This document shows, one piece after another, positions 1 to 7,047 of a stretch of DNA of 41,489 nt. Source of the DNA: Halalkalibacterium ligniniphilum (GTDB taxonomy: Bacteria > Bacillota > Bacilli > Bacillales > Bacillaceae_D); the NCBI RefSeq assembly GCF_000334155.1, contig NZ_ANNK01000060.1, positions 1-41,489 of the forward strand, read 5' to 3'. Numbering within the stretch: the first letter of the stretch is position 1; every line of letters starts with the position of its first letter. Both the position numbers and the translations under genes were made by a program. Under the pieces are notes generated by a model. That model ran no database searches. It saw only the letters and a list, made by a program, of their open reading frames with translations, and was not told where the DNA came from.

Positions 1-1
1 A

Positions 2-997
2 GGCACTGCCTTGATTAGCGTAATGGCGCTAACAGCCTGTGGTACAGAGGAAGCGTCACCAGAAGAGGAAGCACCAGCCCAGCAAGAAGAGGAACCAGCG
101 GCTGGGGAAGGACAGGCATATGTAATCGGGGCTACCCAAATTGTTGAGCACCCGTCCTTAGATGCAGCCTACGAAGGGTTCCAGCAGGCTTTAGCTGATG
201 CAGGGATTGAAGCGAGCTACGATTTCCAAAGTGCCCAAGGCGACCCAAACAATACGAGTGCGATTGCAAATAACTTTGTTGCTGATCAAGTGGATTTGAT
301 TTTTGCTAATTCAACATCAAGTGCAATAGGTGCTTTACAAGCAACGAGTGATATTCCAATTATTTTTACATCTGTAACAGATGCTGTTGGTGCGGGACTT
401 GTGTCAGCAATGGACGAACCAGGTGAGAACATTACGGGTGTTGTTGATCTCCATCCTGATGCGATTGCATTAACCGTTGCTTTTATCGACGATTATTTTC
501 CTGATGCAAGGGTCGGTCTTATCTATAATGCTGGAGAACCTAACTCTGTCGCTCAAATTGAAGCTGTAGAAGCTGCAGCGGACGGAACAAGCTTGAGCTT
601 GGTAACGCGCACAGTTGGTTCATCTTCAGAGGTACAACAAGCAGCGACAACGCTTGTTGGGGAAGTGGATGTATTTTACGTTGTGACTGATAATACGGTT
701 GTGTCTGCGTTAGAAACGGTTGTTGGAGTTGCGAATGACCAAGATATTCCACTTATTGTTGGTGAGCCTGATTCACTTGAACGTGGCGGGTTTGCAACAT
801 TTGGCATTGATTATTTCACAATCGGGTACCGTGCAGGAGAAATGGCTGTTGATGTCTTAAATGGGGATGCGACAACGGCTGATATTCCTGTTGAATACCC
901 TGAAAATATGCAGCTCTTTATTAATCGAGAAGCAGCTGAAGAACAAGGAATTGAATGGAATGACGAGTGGGATAGTTTAGCTGAAATGATCAATTAA
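2..997 (+). CDS. ABC transporter substrate-binding lipoprotein (TrpX-like), 5' partial
   Basis: This is the extracytoplasmic solute receptor of an ABC importer, anchored to the outer face of the membrane. The frame is open to the window edge, so the true start lies upstream. The visible N-terminus is the end of a signal peptide with the lipobox L-T-A-C followed by G, then an acidic Glu/Ala/Pro-rich linker. The mature domain begins around A-Y-V-I-G-A-T-Q and has the pattern of the ABC_sub_bind family (PF04392), two periplasmic-binding lobes with Asn-Ser-Thr-Ser near the first cleft. The permease and ATPase genes follow on the same strand. In Firmicutes this family is annotated as putative tryptophan/tyrosine transport (TrpXYZ), but the substrate cannot be read from the sequence. 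A hairpin after the stop may set a higher level for this gene than for the transporter genes. Confidence 0.9.
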   Translation, partial: GTALISVMALTACGTEEASPEEEAPAQQEEEPAAGEGQAYVIGATQIVEHPSLDAAYEGFQQALADAGIEASYDFQSAQGDPNNTSAIANNFVADQVDLIFANSTSSAIGALQATSDIPIIFTSVTDAVGAGLVSAMDEPGENITGVVDLHPDAIALTVAFIDDYFPDARVGLIYNAGEPNSVAQIEAVEAAADGTSLSLVTRTVGSSSEVQQAATTLVGEVDVFYVVTDNTVVSALETVVGVANDQDIPLIVGEPDSLERGGFATFGIDYFTIGYRAGEMAVDVLNGDATTADIPVEYPENMQLFINREAAEEQGIEWNDEWDSLAEMIN

Positions 998-1010
998 GGA
1001 AGAAACGGAG

Positions 1011-1043
1011 ACCGACCTGTCATAATGGGCAGCGTCGGTTTTC
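1011..1043 (+). terminator. Intercistronic stem-loop after the binding-protein gene
   Basis: ACCGACCTG at 1011-1019 pairs with CAG-C-GTCGGT at 1030-1039, leaving one bulged C, and four T residues follow. It lies between the binding-protein stop and the permease ribosome binding site. The T-run is short, so this could be a leaky terminator or an mRNA-stabilising 3' end that gives more receptor than permease. That role is an inference from position and structure. Confidence 0.5.
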
Positions 1044-1061
1044 AGATCTGGAGGGTATGGT

Positions 1062-2072
1062 ATGTTTATTTCGATTTTTGGAGCCGTTGAATCGGGTATT
1101 ATTTATGCCATCATGGCACTTGGGGTCTACTTGTCCTTTCGTATTTTAGATTTTCCTGATTTAACGGTAGACGGAAGCTTTGTGACGGGGGCTGCTGTGG
1201 CTGCCATTTCCATTGTGAACGGTGTACCGCCACTGCTGGCAACGTTGTTCTCTGTATTTGCAGGCTTTGTAGCAGGCTGCTTTACAGGCTTGTTGCATAC
1301 AAAAGGGAAAATTAATCCGCTGCTTGCAGGGATTTTAATGATGATTGCTCTCTACTCTATTAATTTGCGGATTATGGGTCGACCGAATGTTCCATTGCTT
1401 AATGAGTCCACCTTGTTCACACAGCTAAGTGGGGTTTGGGAGGGCTTGGGTATTGACAAACTGTTAAATGGAATGATTGCTTTTTTCGGTTTATCGCAGC
1501 TTCCGCGGACTTGGGCTATTGTTGTCTTTATGCTTATTGTGACACTCATTATTAAATTTGCGACAGATTACTTTTTAAAAACCGAAGTAGGGCTTGCCTT
1601 ACGAGCAACAGGTGATAATAAACGGATGATTCGCAGTTTTTCAGCCAATACTGATTTTCTTATTATTCTTGGTCTTGGCATTTCAAATGGTCTTGTAGCC
1701 TTGTCAGGAGCCTTTATTGCCCAATACGGAGGATTTGCCGATGCTGGGATGGGCATTGGACTGATCATCATTGGTCTTGCCTCTGTTATTATCGGTGAAG
1801 CTCTTTTCGGAACGAAAACGATTGCTCGCACGACACTTGCTGTCATCGGTGGGGCGATCATTTACCGCATTGTGGTCACCATGGCTCTTCGAGTGGACTT
1901 CTTGGAGGCTGGAGACATGCGTTTAATTACGGCCGTTCTTGTTATCGCAGCATTAGTAACACCAAAGCTATTAGAAAGTCGAAGAGAAAAGCAGAAACGG
2001 AAAGCCAAACGAGCGGCACTTTCTGCAAACGCTGTTGCAAAGGATGGTGAAAGCAGTGCTTCATCTTCATGA
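1062..2072 (+). CDS. ABC transporter permease (TrpY-like)
   Basis: Integral membrane permease of the importer, 336 residues. The start ATG is preceded by GGAGGG six bases upstream. The protein has about eight to nine hydrophobic segments and near its start the stretch F-R-I-L-D-F-P-D-L-T-V-D-G-S typical of the branched-chain-amino-acid-type permease family (BPD_transp_2, PF02653) that partners ABC_sub_bind receptors. The middle contains L-A-L-R-A-T-G-D-N, the usual ATPase-coupling loop of these permeases. The C-terminus is basic, then Ser-rich. Its end overlaps the start of the ATPase gene, so translation is probably coupled. Confidence 0.9.
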   Translation: MFISIFGAVESGIIYAIMALGVYLSFRILDFPDLTVDGSFVTGAAVAAISIVNGVPPLLATLFSVFAGFVAGCFTGLLHTKGKINPLLAGILMMIALYSINLRIMGRPNVPLLNESTLFTQLSGVWEGLGIDKLLNGMIAFFGLSQLPRTWAIVVFMLIVTLIIKFATDYFLKTEVGLALRATGDNKRMIRSFSANTDFLIILGLGISNGLVALSGAFIAQYGGFADAGMGIGLIIIGLASVIIGEALFGTKTIARTTLAVIGGAIIYRIVVTMALRVDFLEAGDMRLITAVLVIAALVTPKLLESRREKQKRKAKRAALSANAVAKDGESSASSS

Positions 2073-2850
2073 GCTTTCATTAACGTTTAACGAGGGGACA
2101 CCTGATGAAAAGAAGGCTCTCCAATCCGTTAATCTTACGTTGAAAAAAGGTGAATTTGTCACCATTATTGGCAGTAACGGAGCCGGAAAGTCAACGATGA
2201 TGAATGTGATTTCAGGCTCTTTAACACCTGATGTTGGGGATGTATTCATTAACGATAAGCCAGTTACCCATTTAGCGGAGCATCAGCGTGCCCAGTTCAT
2301 TGGTCGTGTTTTTCAGGATCCGATGGCAGGTACAGCGCCAGCCATGACAATAGAAGAGAACTTGGCGATGGCGTATTCTCGTAATAAAAAACGCTCCTTA
2401 CGCTTCGGTGTAACGAAAAAAAGAAAAGAGCTGTTCCGAACCTACTTGGAGACGTTGAACCTAGGGTTAGAGGATCGACTTACGGCAAAAGTGGGCCTTT
2501 TATCAGGGGGGGAGCGGCAAGCATTATCCTTATTAATGGCAACATTTACAGAACCGAGCATTTTATTATTGGATGAACATACAGCTGCACTGGATCCCTC
2601 AAGGGCAGAGCTAATTACAACGTTAACTGGTGAGATTGTGAAAAAATTTAAGCTGACAACGCTGATGGTTACTCACAATATGCAGCAAGCCCTTGATCTA
2701 GGAAACCGCCTAATCATGATGGATAAAGGTCAAATTATTCTCGATGTATCAGCTGAGAAAAAACAAACGTTAACGATAGAAAAGCTGCTTCATGAGTTTC
2801 AACGAATTCGAGGAAAACAATTGGAAAGCGATCGGGCTGTGCTTGGTTAG
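2056..2850 (+). CDS. ABC transporter ATP-binding protein (TrpZ-like)
   Basis: Cytoplasmic ATPase that powers the importer. Walker A is G-S-N-G-A-G-K-S (about residue 39), the signature is L-S-G-G-E-R-Q, Walker B is I-L-L-L-D-E-H with a following A-A-L-D-P D-loop, and the switch is V-T-H-N. The glutamate of Walker B is present, so it should be active. Start choice is uncertain: I prefer GTG at 2056 because AAGGATGGTG lies six bases upstream. ATG 2044 and GTG 2047 are in frame but have no well-spaced ribosome binding site. It overlaps the permease gene by 17 bases, and the operon ends at the terminator near 3011. Confidence 0.9.
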   Translation: MLHLHELSLTFNEGTPDEKKALQSVNLTLKKGEFVTIIGSNGAGKSTMMNVISGSLTPDVGDVFINDKPVTHLAEHQRAQFIGRVFQDPMAGTAPAMTIEENLAMAYSRNKKRSLRFGVTKKRKELFRTYLETLNLGLEDRLTAKVGLLSGGERQALSLLMATFTEPSILLLDEHTAALDPSRAELITTLTGEIVKKFKLTTLMVTHNMQQALDLGNRLIMMDKGQIILDVSAEKKQTLTIEKLLHEFQRIRGKQLESDRAVLG

Positions 2851-3010
2851 AAGAGAGGAGAGGTACGCTGGCTGCTGTCTCTCTTCTTCGTTCAAAGAAA
2901 GAAAAGATAGCATTTCTAAGCTGCCTGGCTACAGGGGCAGAAATTCCAGCGCTTATCACTGTATACGGGCCCGCTTTCCACTTTTGTGATGTTGGTATGC
3001 TTAGTATAAG

Positions 3011-3042
3011 AAAAAAGCGTGAGGGCTTTCCTCACGCTTTTT
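3011..3042. terminator. Bidirectional terminator between convergent units
   Basis: A-run, then GCGTGAGG and CCTCACGC arms around a CTTT loop, then a T-run. The symmetry lets it stop both the ABC importer operon (plus) and the KamA-like gene (minus). The 160 bases before it (2851-3010) hold a short inverted repeat, AGAAGAGAG/CTCTCTTCT, but no gene I can support. Confidence 0.9.
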
Positions 3043-3051
3043 GGATCTGTT

Positions 3052-4239
3052 TTAATTCATAGCCGCCTTTCTTTTTTTCTTTTGCGGCATATCTGGCATT
3101 TCGTTCACTGAGACGACGGTCTCGACCTTTTTCTTTGGAGGCTCCCAATATTGCTCATTCCCTGGGAGATCATCAAACCAGGCAGCATCCTTGGGACAGT
3201 CTAAAACCATAAATCGACCGTAATGTCCATCTCGTGATTGGTGGTATTTTAAATAAGCCTTACCATTTTCAATTGCCAGTACTTCAATTTTCCCAGAAGT
3301 GTGGCTCATTGAAAGACGAACTCGCTTTCCTAATCCTGATGTTTTCCCCTTCGCTTCCTCAACAATGTTATAGACTTCTTCCAACGAAAGAACAAAGTCG
3401 TTGTTGCCAGCAACTGGGCGGTTAATGAAGAAATAATATGGCGTAACCCCAGCCCATGATAATTTATCAAGAAGCTCTGCCAACACATCAGAATCGTCAT
3501 TGATTCCTTTCAATACAGGCGTTTGATTGACAACGATTGCCCCTGCATCATGGAGGGCTTCAAATGCTTTCTTTGCCTCAGCTGTAATTTCGACTGGATG
3601 ATTAATGTGGGCCATAATATAAATGCGGTGTTCAGGCGTTGAATATTCACGAATGAGATTTAATAATTCTTCATCTTCATAAATACGCATTGGGTTAAAA
3701 ACAGGGAGCTTGGAGCCGATACGGATGATTTTTACATGGTCAATAGAACGTAGTCTTTCAATGATGTAACGGAGCTTTTTTGTGGCGAGAATCAGTGGAT
3801 CGCCACCTGTAAGTAAGACATTGTTAATCTCAGGCGTTTTTGCAATGTAATCAAGACCTGGATCCACGTCTGACATTGCCTCTTTGACATCGTTACGGAA
3901 AAGACGCTTACGGAAGCAATAGCGACAGTATGCACCACACACCTCAGAACAAATTAACAAAGCGGTTGTTGAATACTTATGTTGACACCCTGGAGCGGCA
4001 TAGTTCGTGTCTTCATCGGAAGCATCCCAGCGCCCATATTCACTTAACTCACCCTCATTTGGGATGACTAACTTACGTATTGGATCGTTCGGATTATTCC
4101 AATCAATGAGACTTAAATAGTATTCATTTACGCGAAAGACAAACTTATCTGTAATCTGCTTTAGCTTCTCCCTTTCCGCTTTGGGAATTTGCTGGATTTT
4201 GTCCACGTCCATAATGTATTTTGGTTGCGCCACTCTCAT
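3052..4239 (-). CDS. KamA-family radical SAM amino acid 2,3-aminomutase, non-canonical substrate site
   Basis: Radical SAM, PLP-dependent aminomutase that would move an amino group from C2 to C3 of an amino acid. The cluster motif C-G-A-Y-C-R-Y-C (CX3CX2C, Cys101/105/108) and T-G-G-D-P are present, and the PLP lysine is Lys317 in T-S-G-K-I-E-V. From knowledge of the Clostridium enzyme, Asp293 and Asp330 bind the side-chain amine of lysine. Here the aligned positions read Arg274 (F-I-N-R-P) and Ser310, so lysine is an unlikely substrate. At about 395 residues it is shorter than typical Bacillus KamA (about 470) and ends in a Lys-rich tail. The start is ATG 4239 or GTG 4233; both follow AAGGAAGGTG, and the GTG has the better spacing (six bases). 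An earlier in-frame ATG at 4311 lacks a binding site. It is divergent from the HemL-like gene. Confidence 0.85.
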   Translation of the reverse strand: MRVAQPKYIMDVDKIQQIPKAEREKLKQITDKFVFRVNEYYLSLIDWNNPNDPIRKLVIPNEGELSEYGRWDASDEDTNYAAPGCQHKYSTTALLICSEVCGAYCRYCFRKRLFRNDVKEAMSDVDPGLDYIAKTPEINNVLLTGGDPLILATKKLRYIIERLRSIDHVKIIRIGSKLPVFNPMRIYEDEELLNLIREYSTPEHRIYIMAHINHPVEITAEAKKAFEALHDAGAIVVNQTPVLKGINDDSDVLAELLDKLSWAGVTPYYFFINRPVAGNNDFVLSLEEVYNIVEEAKGKTSGLGKRVRLSMSHTSGKIEVLAIENGKAYLKYHQSRDGHYGRFMVLDCPKDAAWFDDLPGNEQYWEPPKKKVETVVSVNEMPDMPQKKKRKAAMN

Positions 4240-4345
4240 CACCTTCCTTCGTAAACTAGCAAGCGGATCACTTGCCAATTGATTATAACAAGAAAAAGAG
4301 AAAATCGTCAAAAAAGAAAGAAATATTCGATAATTATAAATAAAT

Positions 4346-4514
4346 GAAAGGAATCATTCAAAATTTCGCCTATTATGAGCGTTGACTTTTCAAGACTAAA
4401 AGTATTTGAAGGGGAAATTTCAAAAATAATGAATAAATTCATTCAAATCTAAATAAAAACGAAATAAATACTTCAAAAATAGGCAGATGTCGTGTAGAAT
4501 GAAATAAATACTTC
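4346..4514. promoter_or_regulatory. Cluster of four GAA-N8-TTC palindromic repeats (candidate RpiR operator)
   Basis: The 454-base divergent gap (4240-4693) holds four copies of a GAA-N8-TTC dyad: 4346-4359, 4431-4444, 4461-4474 and 4501-4514. The last two are identical over 15 bases (GAAATAAATACTTCA) and 40 bases apart; the 4501 copy also pairs with TATTTATTTC at 4534-4543. They lie upstream of an operon that encodes its own MurR/RpiR-type regulator, a family known to bind palindromic AT-rich sites. The two identical copies flank a candidate promoter. Assigning them to this regulator is an inference. Confidence 0.6.
4472..4500 (+). promoter_or_regulatory. Candidate sigma-A promoter of the HemL-like/RpiR operon
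   Basis: TTCAAA (4472-4477), a 17-base spacer, then TAGAAT (4495-4500). The -35 overlaps the third operator repeat and the expected start point (about 4507) falls in the fourth, as expected for a repressed promoter. The -35 matches consensus only partly. The leader to the ATG at 4694 would be about 190 bases. Confidence 0.45.
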
Positions 4515-4693
4515 ATAAAATGGAAAGGAGGGAATATTTATTTCTTTTTTCTGTAGAAAAGGGACGAAGCTATAGGACGAGGAGAGTAGGCCAAGAGGTA
4601 CAATTGCTCACATCCTCCCTTTCATAAGGGTACACAGGGTTTTCAATTAAAATGTTTTTAAATATCTATTTAAAAAAGTGAGGGGAAGTAAAG

Positions 4694-6088
4694 ATGGCGA
4701 TTGAACGCACGCATCATCCTGTCATGATGTTTTTAGAAAAAACGAAGGCTTCGGCTCAATTTATGAAAGAAGCGGAACATGTGATGCCCGGTGGTGTAAC
4801 AGCAAACATTAAGCATTTTGCGCCGTATCCGATCGTAATGAAAAAGGGAAGTGGAGCGTATCTTACAGATGTGGATGGGAACGTCTATATTGACTACTTA
4901 CTCGCTTATGGTGCACTCATGCTTGGGCACGGTCATCAAGCCATTCAACAAGCAATCATGGAGCAGCTGCAGCAGGATGGGACGGTCTTATTTGGAGCAC
5001 CACATGAATTGGAAGTGACAATGGGGAAAAGGCTTCAATCCTTATATCCAAGTATGGAGCGGCTCCGGTACACGAACTCTGGGACAGAAGCGACGTTATT
5101 AGCGATAAGACTTGCTGCAGCATACACAGAAAAATTCAAAATTGCTAAATTTGAAGGTCATTATCACGGAGGCTACAATCAAGTGCTTTATAGTGTAAAT
5201 CCTTCCATTGAAGCTGCTGGACCAGCGGATGAACCCGTTGCACTACCTGAATCAATGGGAATGACAGATGGGGAACAACGAGATACGATCATTCTTCCGT
5301 TTAATGATTTAGATGCATGTGAAAAAATATTACGAAAACATAAAGATGAGATTGGAGCAGTGATTCTTGAACCGATGCAAGGTGGTTTTATTCCGGCAAC
5401 TGAATCATTTATAAAGGGTCTTCGTGCGGTAACGAAAGAGCTGGAGATGGTCCTAATTTTTGACGAGGTTAAGACGGGATTTCGAGTAGGTTTAGGAGGG
5501 GCCCAAGCAATATACGGTGTACGTCCTGATTTAACCGCATTAGGGAAAGTGGTTGGAGGAGGCTTTCCGGTAGGTGTTGTAGGAGGGGCAAAGGATATTA
5601 TGATGACGAGTGCACCACGGGCCTCAGCCGATGTTTTTGATAGCAGCCAAAGTGCGAAATCAGGGGCGAAAGAGGTTCTTTTTCATAGTGGAACCTATAA
5701 CGGACATCCTATGATTCTTGCAGCTGGGTTAAAAACAATCATGACACTAGAAGAGAAGATTACCTCTGTATTTTCAATAACTGACACATTGAAAGAAGGG
5801 CTGGAAGCCTTGTTTTCAGCAAGAGGGATTCCAATGAAAGCGGTTGGCAGCGGTTCCATCTTTAGTGTAGTATTAACGGATAGAGAGATATTAAATTACC
5901 GTGACCTCCAAAGAGCCGATCTGTCAACACGGAAAATGATAGACATGAATTTATTAAGTGAAGGCATTTACACAAAGCCTTTAAATCGTTACAGTCTATC
6001 AACAGCCCATACATCGAATGAAATAGAGCAGACATTAGATGCTTATGATCGCGTTTTAACGAAACTTTTTGGAGGGGCCACTAGCTAA
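4694..6088 (+). CDS. Class III aminotransferase / HemL-like aminomutase (PLP)
   Basis: Fold-type I PLP enzyme of the glutamate-1-semialdehyde aminomutase/class III aminotransferase family. Visible motifs: N-S-G-T-E-A (128-133) for the phosphate, F-E-G-H-Y-H-G (153-159), F-D-E-V-K-T-G-F-R (256-264) with the ring-binding Asp, and the Schiff-base lysine Lys285 in L-G-K-V-V-G-G-G-F-P-V-G. It is 464 residues, longer than true HemL (about 430), with an insert around 170-195 and another after 305. It sits with a dedicated RpiR regulator, not with heme genes. I therefore read it as an aminotransferase or aminomutase of unknown substrate, not the heme enzyme. The ribosome binding site is GAGGGGAA before the ATG. 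Divergence from the KamA-like gene suggests linked amino or beta-amino acid metabolism (inference). Confidence 0.85.
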   Translation: MAIERTHHPVMMFLEKTKASAQFMKEAEHVMPGGVTANIKHFAPYPIVMKKGSGAYLTDVDGNVYIDYLLAYGALMLGHGHQAIQQAIMEQLQQDGTVLFGAPHELEVTMGKRLQSLYPSMERLRYTNSGTEATLLAIRLAAAYTEKFKIAKFEGHYHGGYNQVLYSVNPSIEAAGPADEPVALPESMGMTDGEQRDTIILPFNDLDACEKILRKHKDEIGAVILEPMQGGFIPATESFIKGLRAVTKELEMVLIFDEVKTGFRVGLGGAQAIYGVRPDLTALGKVVGGGFPVGVVGGAKDIMMTSAPRASADVFDSSQSAKSGAKEVLFHSGTYNGHPMILAAGLKTIMTLEEKITSVFSITDTLKEGLEALFSARGIPMKAVGSGSIFSVVLTDREILNYRDLQRADLSTRKMIDMNLLSEGIYTKPLNRYSLSTAHTSNEIEQTLDAYDRVLTKLFGGATS

Positions 6089-6092
6089 AGGA

Positions 6093-6959
6093 ATGAGTAC
6101 CCCTATGCTACAAAGCGACGTGTATAAACGGATGATAGAATATCAGGAAAAGATGAGCAAATCGCAAAAAAAAATTGCCAATTATTTAACGGCTCATTCA
6201 GAAACGGCACCTTTTTTAACCGCATCAAAATTAGCAAAACAAGCTGGCGTTGGAGAGGCAACCGTGATCCGTTTTGCCGTATTTTTAGGATACGAAGGTT
6301 ATCCAGATTTGCAACGGCATTTACAAGAAGCGATGCAGCGAAAGATGACCTCAGCTGAAGTGTTTGCTCGCACCACGGATCGGGAAGAGGCACCTGCTCA
6401 TGCGATTGAAGAAATTTTAGCCGATGATATTGTGAATTTGCGAATGACTTTACAGCAAATTGACCCGAAGGAATTTGAGCAAGCAGTTGAGGACATTGTA
6501 AATGCAAAACGGATCTATATTATAGCCTATCGAAGCGCGGCAAGCTTAGGCATGTTTCTTTCATTTTACCTCGATCTTGTGCTGCAAAACACAGAACTTG
6601 TTGAGCAAGCAGATGGTGTATCAGAGCATTTGCTCGATATCTCAGAGGATGACTTGGTCATTGGCTTTGGGTTTGCTCGTTACACGAAACGTACGGTAGA
6701 GGTGATGAAATATGTGAAGCAAAAGGGTGCAAAGACGATAGTCATCACTGATCATGTGCTGTCTCCTCTTGTTCCATATGGAGATCGTGTCCTACTCGCA
6801 GCAACTGAAATCAATTCATTTATTGATTCCTTTTCTGCGCCTTTAAGTGTTGTCAGTGCCCTTGTAACAGCAGTGACCCGATCTCAGCATGAGAAAGTTG
6901 AAAATAGGCTCAAACAGCTGGAGGAGCTTTGGGAGACCTTTGATGTGTTTCATGAATAA
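6093..6959 (+). CDS. MurR/RpiR-family transcriptional regulator
   Basis: DNA-binding regulator with an N-terminal HTH_6 domain (roughly residues 8-80, with S-K-L-A-K-Q-A-G-V-G-E-A-T-V-I-R-F as the recognition helix region) and a C-terminal SIS domain (about 125-250), which usually senses a sugar phosphate or related metabolite. It begins four bases after the HemL-like stop, with GGAGGGG and AAAGGA upstream, so the two genes form an operon. ATG 6093 or ATG 6105 are both possible starts; the TTG at 6069 lies before the binding site and is unlikely. It is probably autoregulatory through the GAA-N8-TTC cluster upstream of the operon. Confidence 0.9.
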   Translation: MSTPMLQSDVYKRMIEYQEKMSKSQKKIANYLTAHSETAPFLTASKLAKQAGVGEATVIRFAVFLGYEGYPDLQRHLQEAMQRKMTSAEVFARTTDREEAPAHAIEEILADDIVNLRMTLQQIDPKEFEQAVEDIVNAKRIYIIAYRSAASLGMFLSFYLDLVLQNTELVEQADGVSEHLLDISEDDLVIGFGFARYTKRTVEVMKYVKQKGAKTIVITDHVLSPLVPYGDRVLLAATEINSFIDSFSAPLSVVSALVTAVTRSQHEKVENRLKQLEELWETFDVFHE

Positions 6960-7003
6960 CGGTTTAGTGAGGCTGCTTTCGTAAATAGAATCCTTTAAAT
7001 GCT

Positions 7004-7036
7004 AAAAAAGGGCGTGACAATTTGTCAAGCCCTTTT
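7004..7036. terminator. Bidirectional terminator
   Basis: AAAAAAGGGC at 7004-7013 pairs with GCCCTTTT at 7029-7036, with an inner TGACA/TGTCA stem. A-run and T-run on opposite sides let it serve both the RpiR operon (plus) and the TRAP operon (minus). Confidence 0.85.
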
Positions 7037-7047
7037 AAGTGGGTCTA

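Noticed and set aside
2792-2989. 65-codon plus-strand frame after the ABC ATPase
   Set aside because: Starts inside the ATPase gene and has no suitable binding site; composition is not protein-like.
4382-4408. TTGACT with a TATTTG 15 bases on, as a promoter
   Set aside because: Spacing too short and -10 poor; the TTCAAA/TAGAAT pair fits better.
4694-6088. Assignment as the heme-pathway enzyme hemL/gsaB
   Set aside because: Longer than HemL, has two inserts, no heme genes nearby and an RpiR partner; a family-level call is safer.
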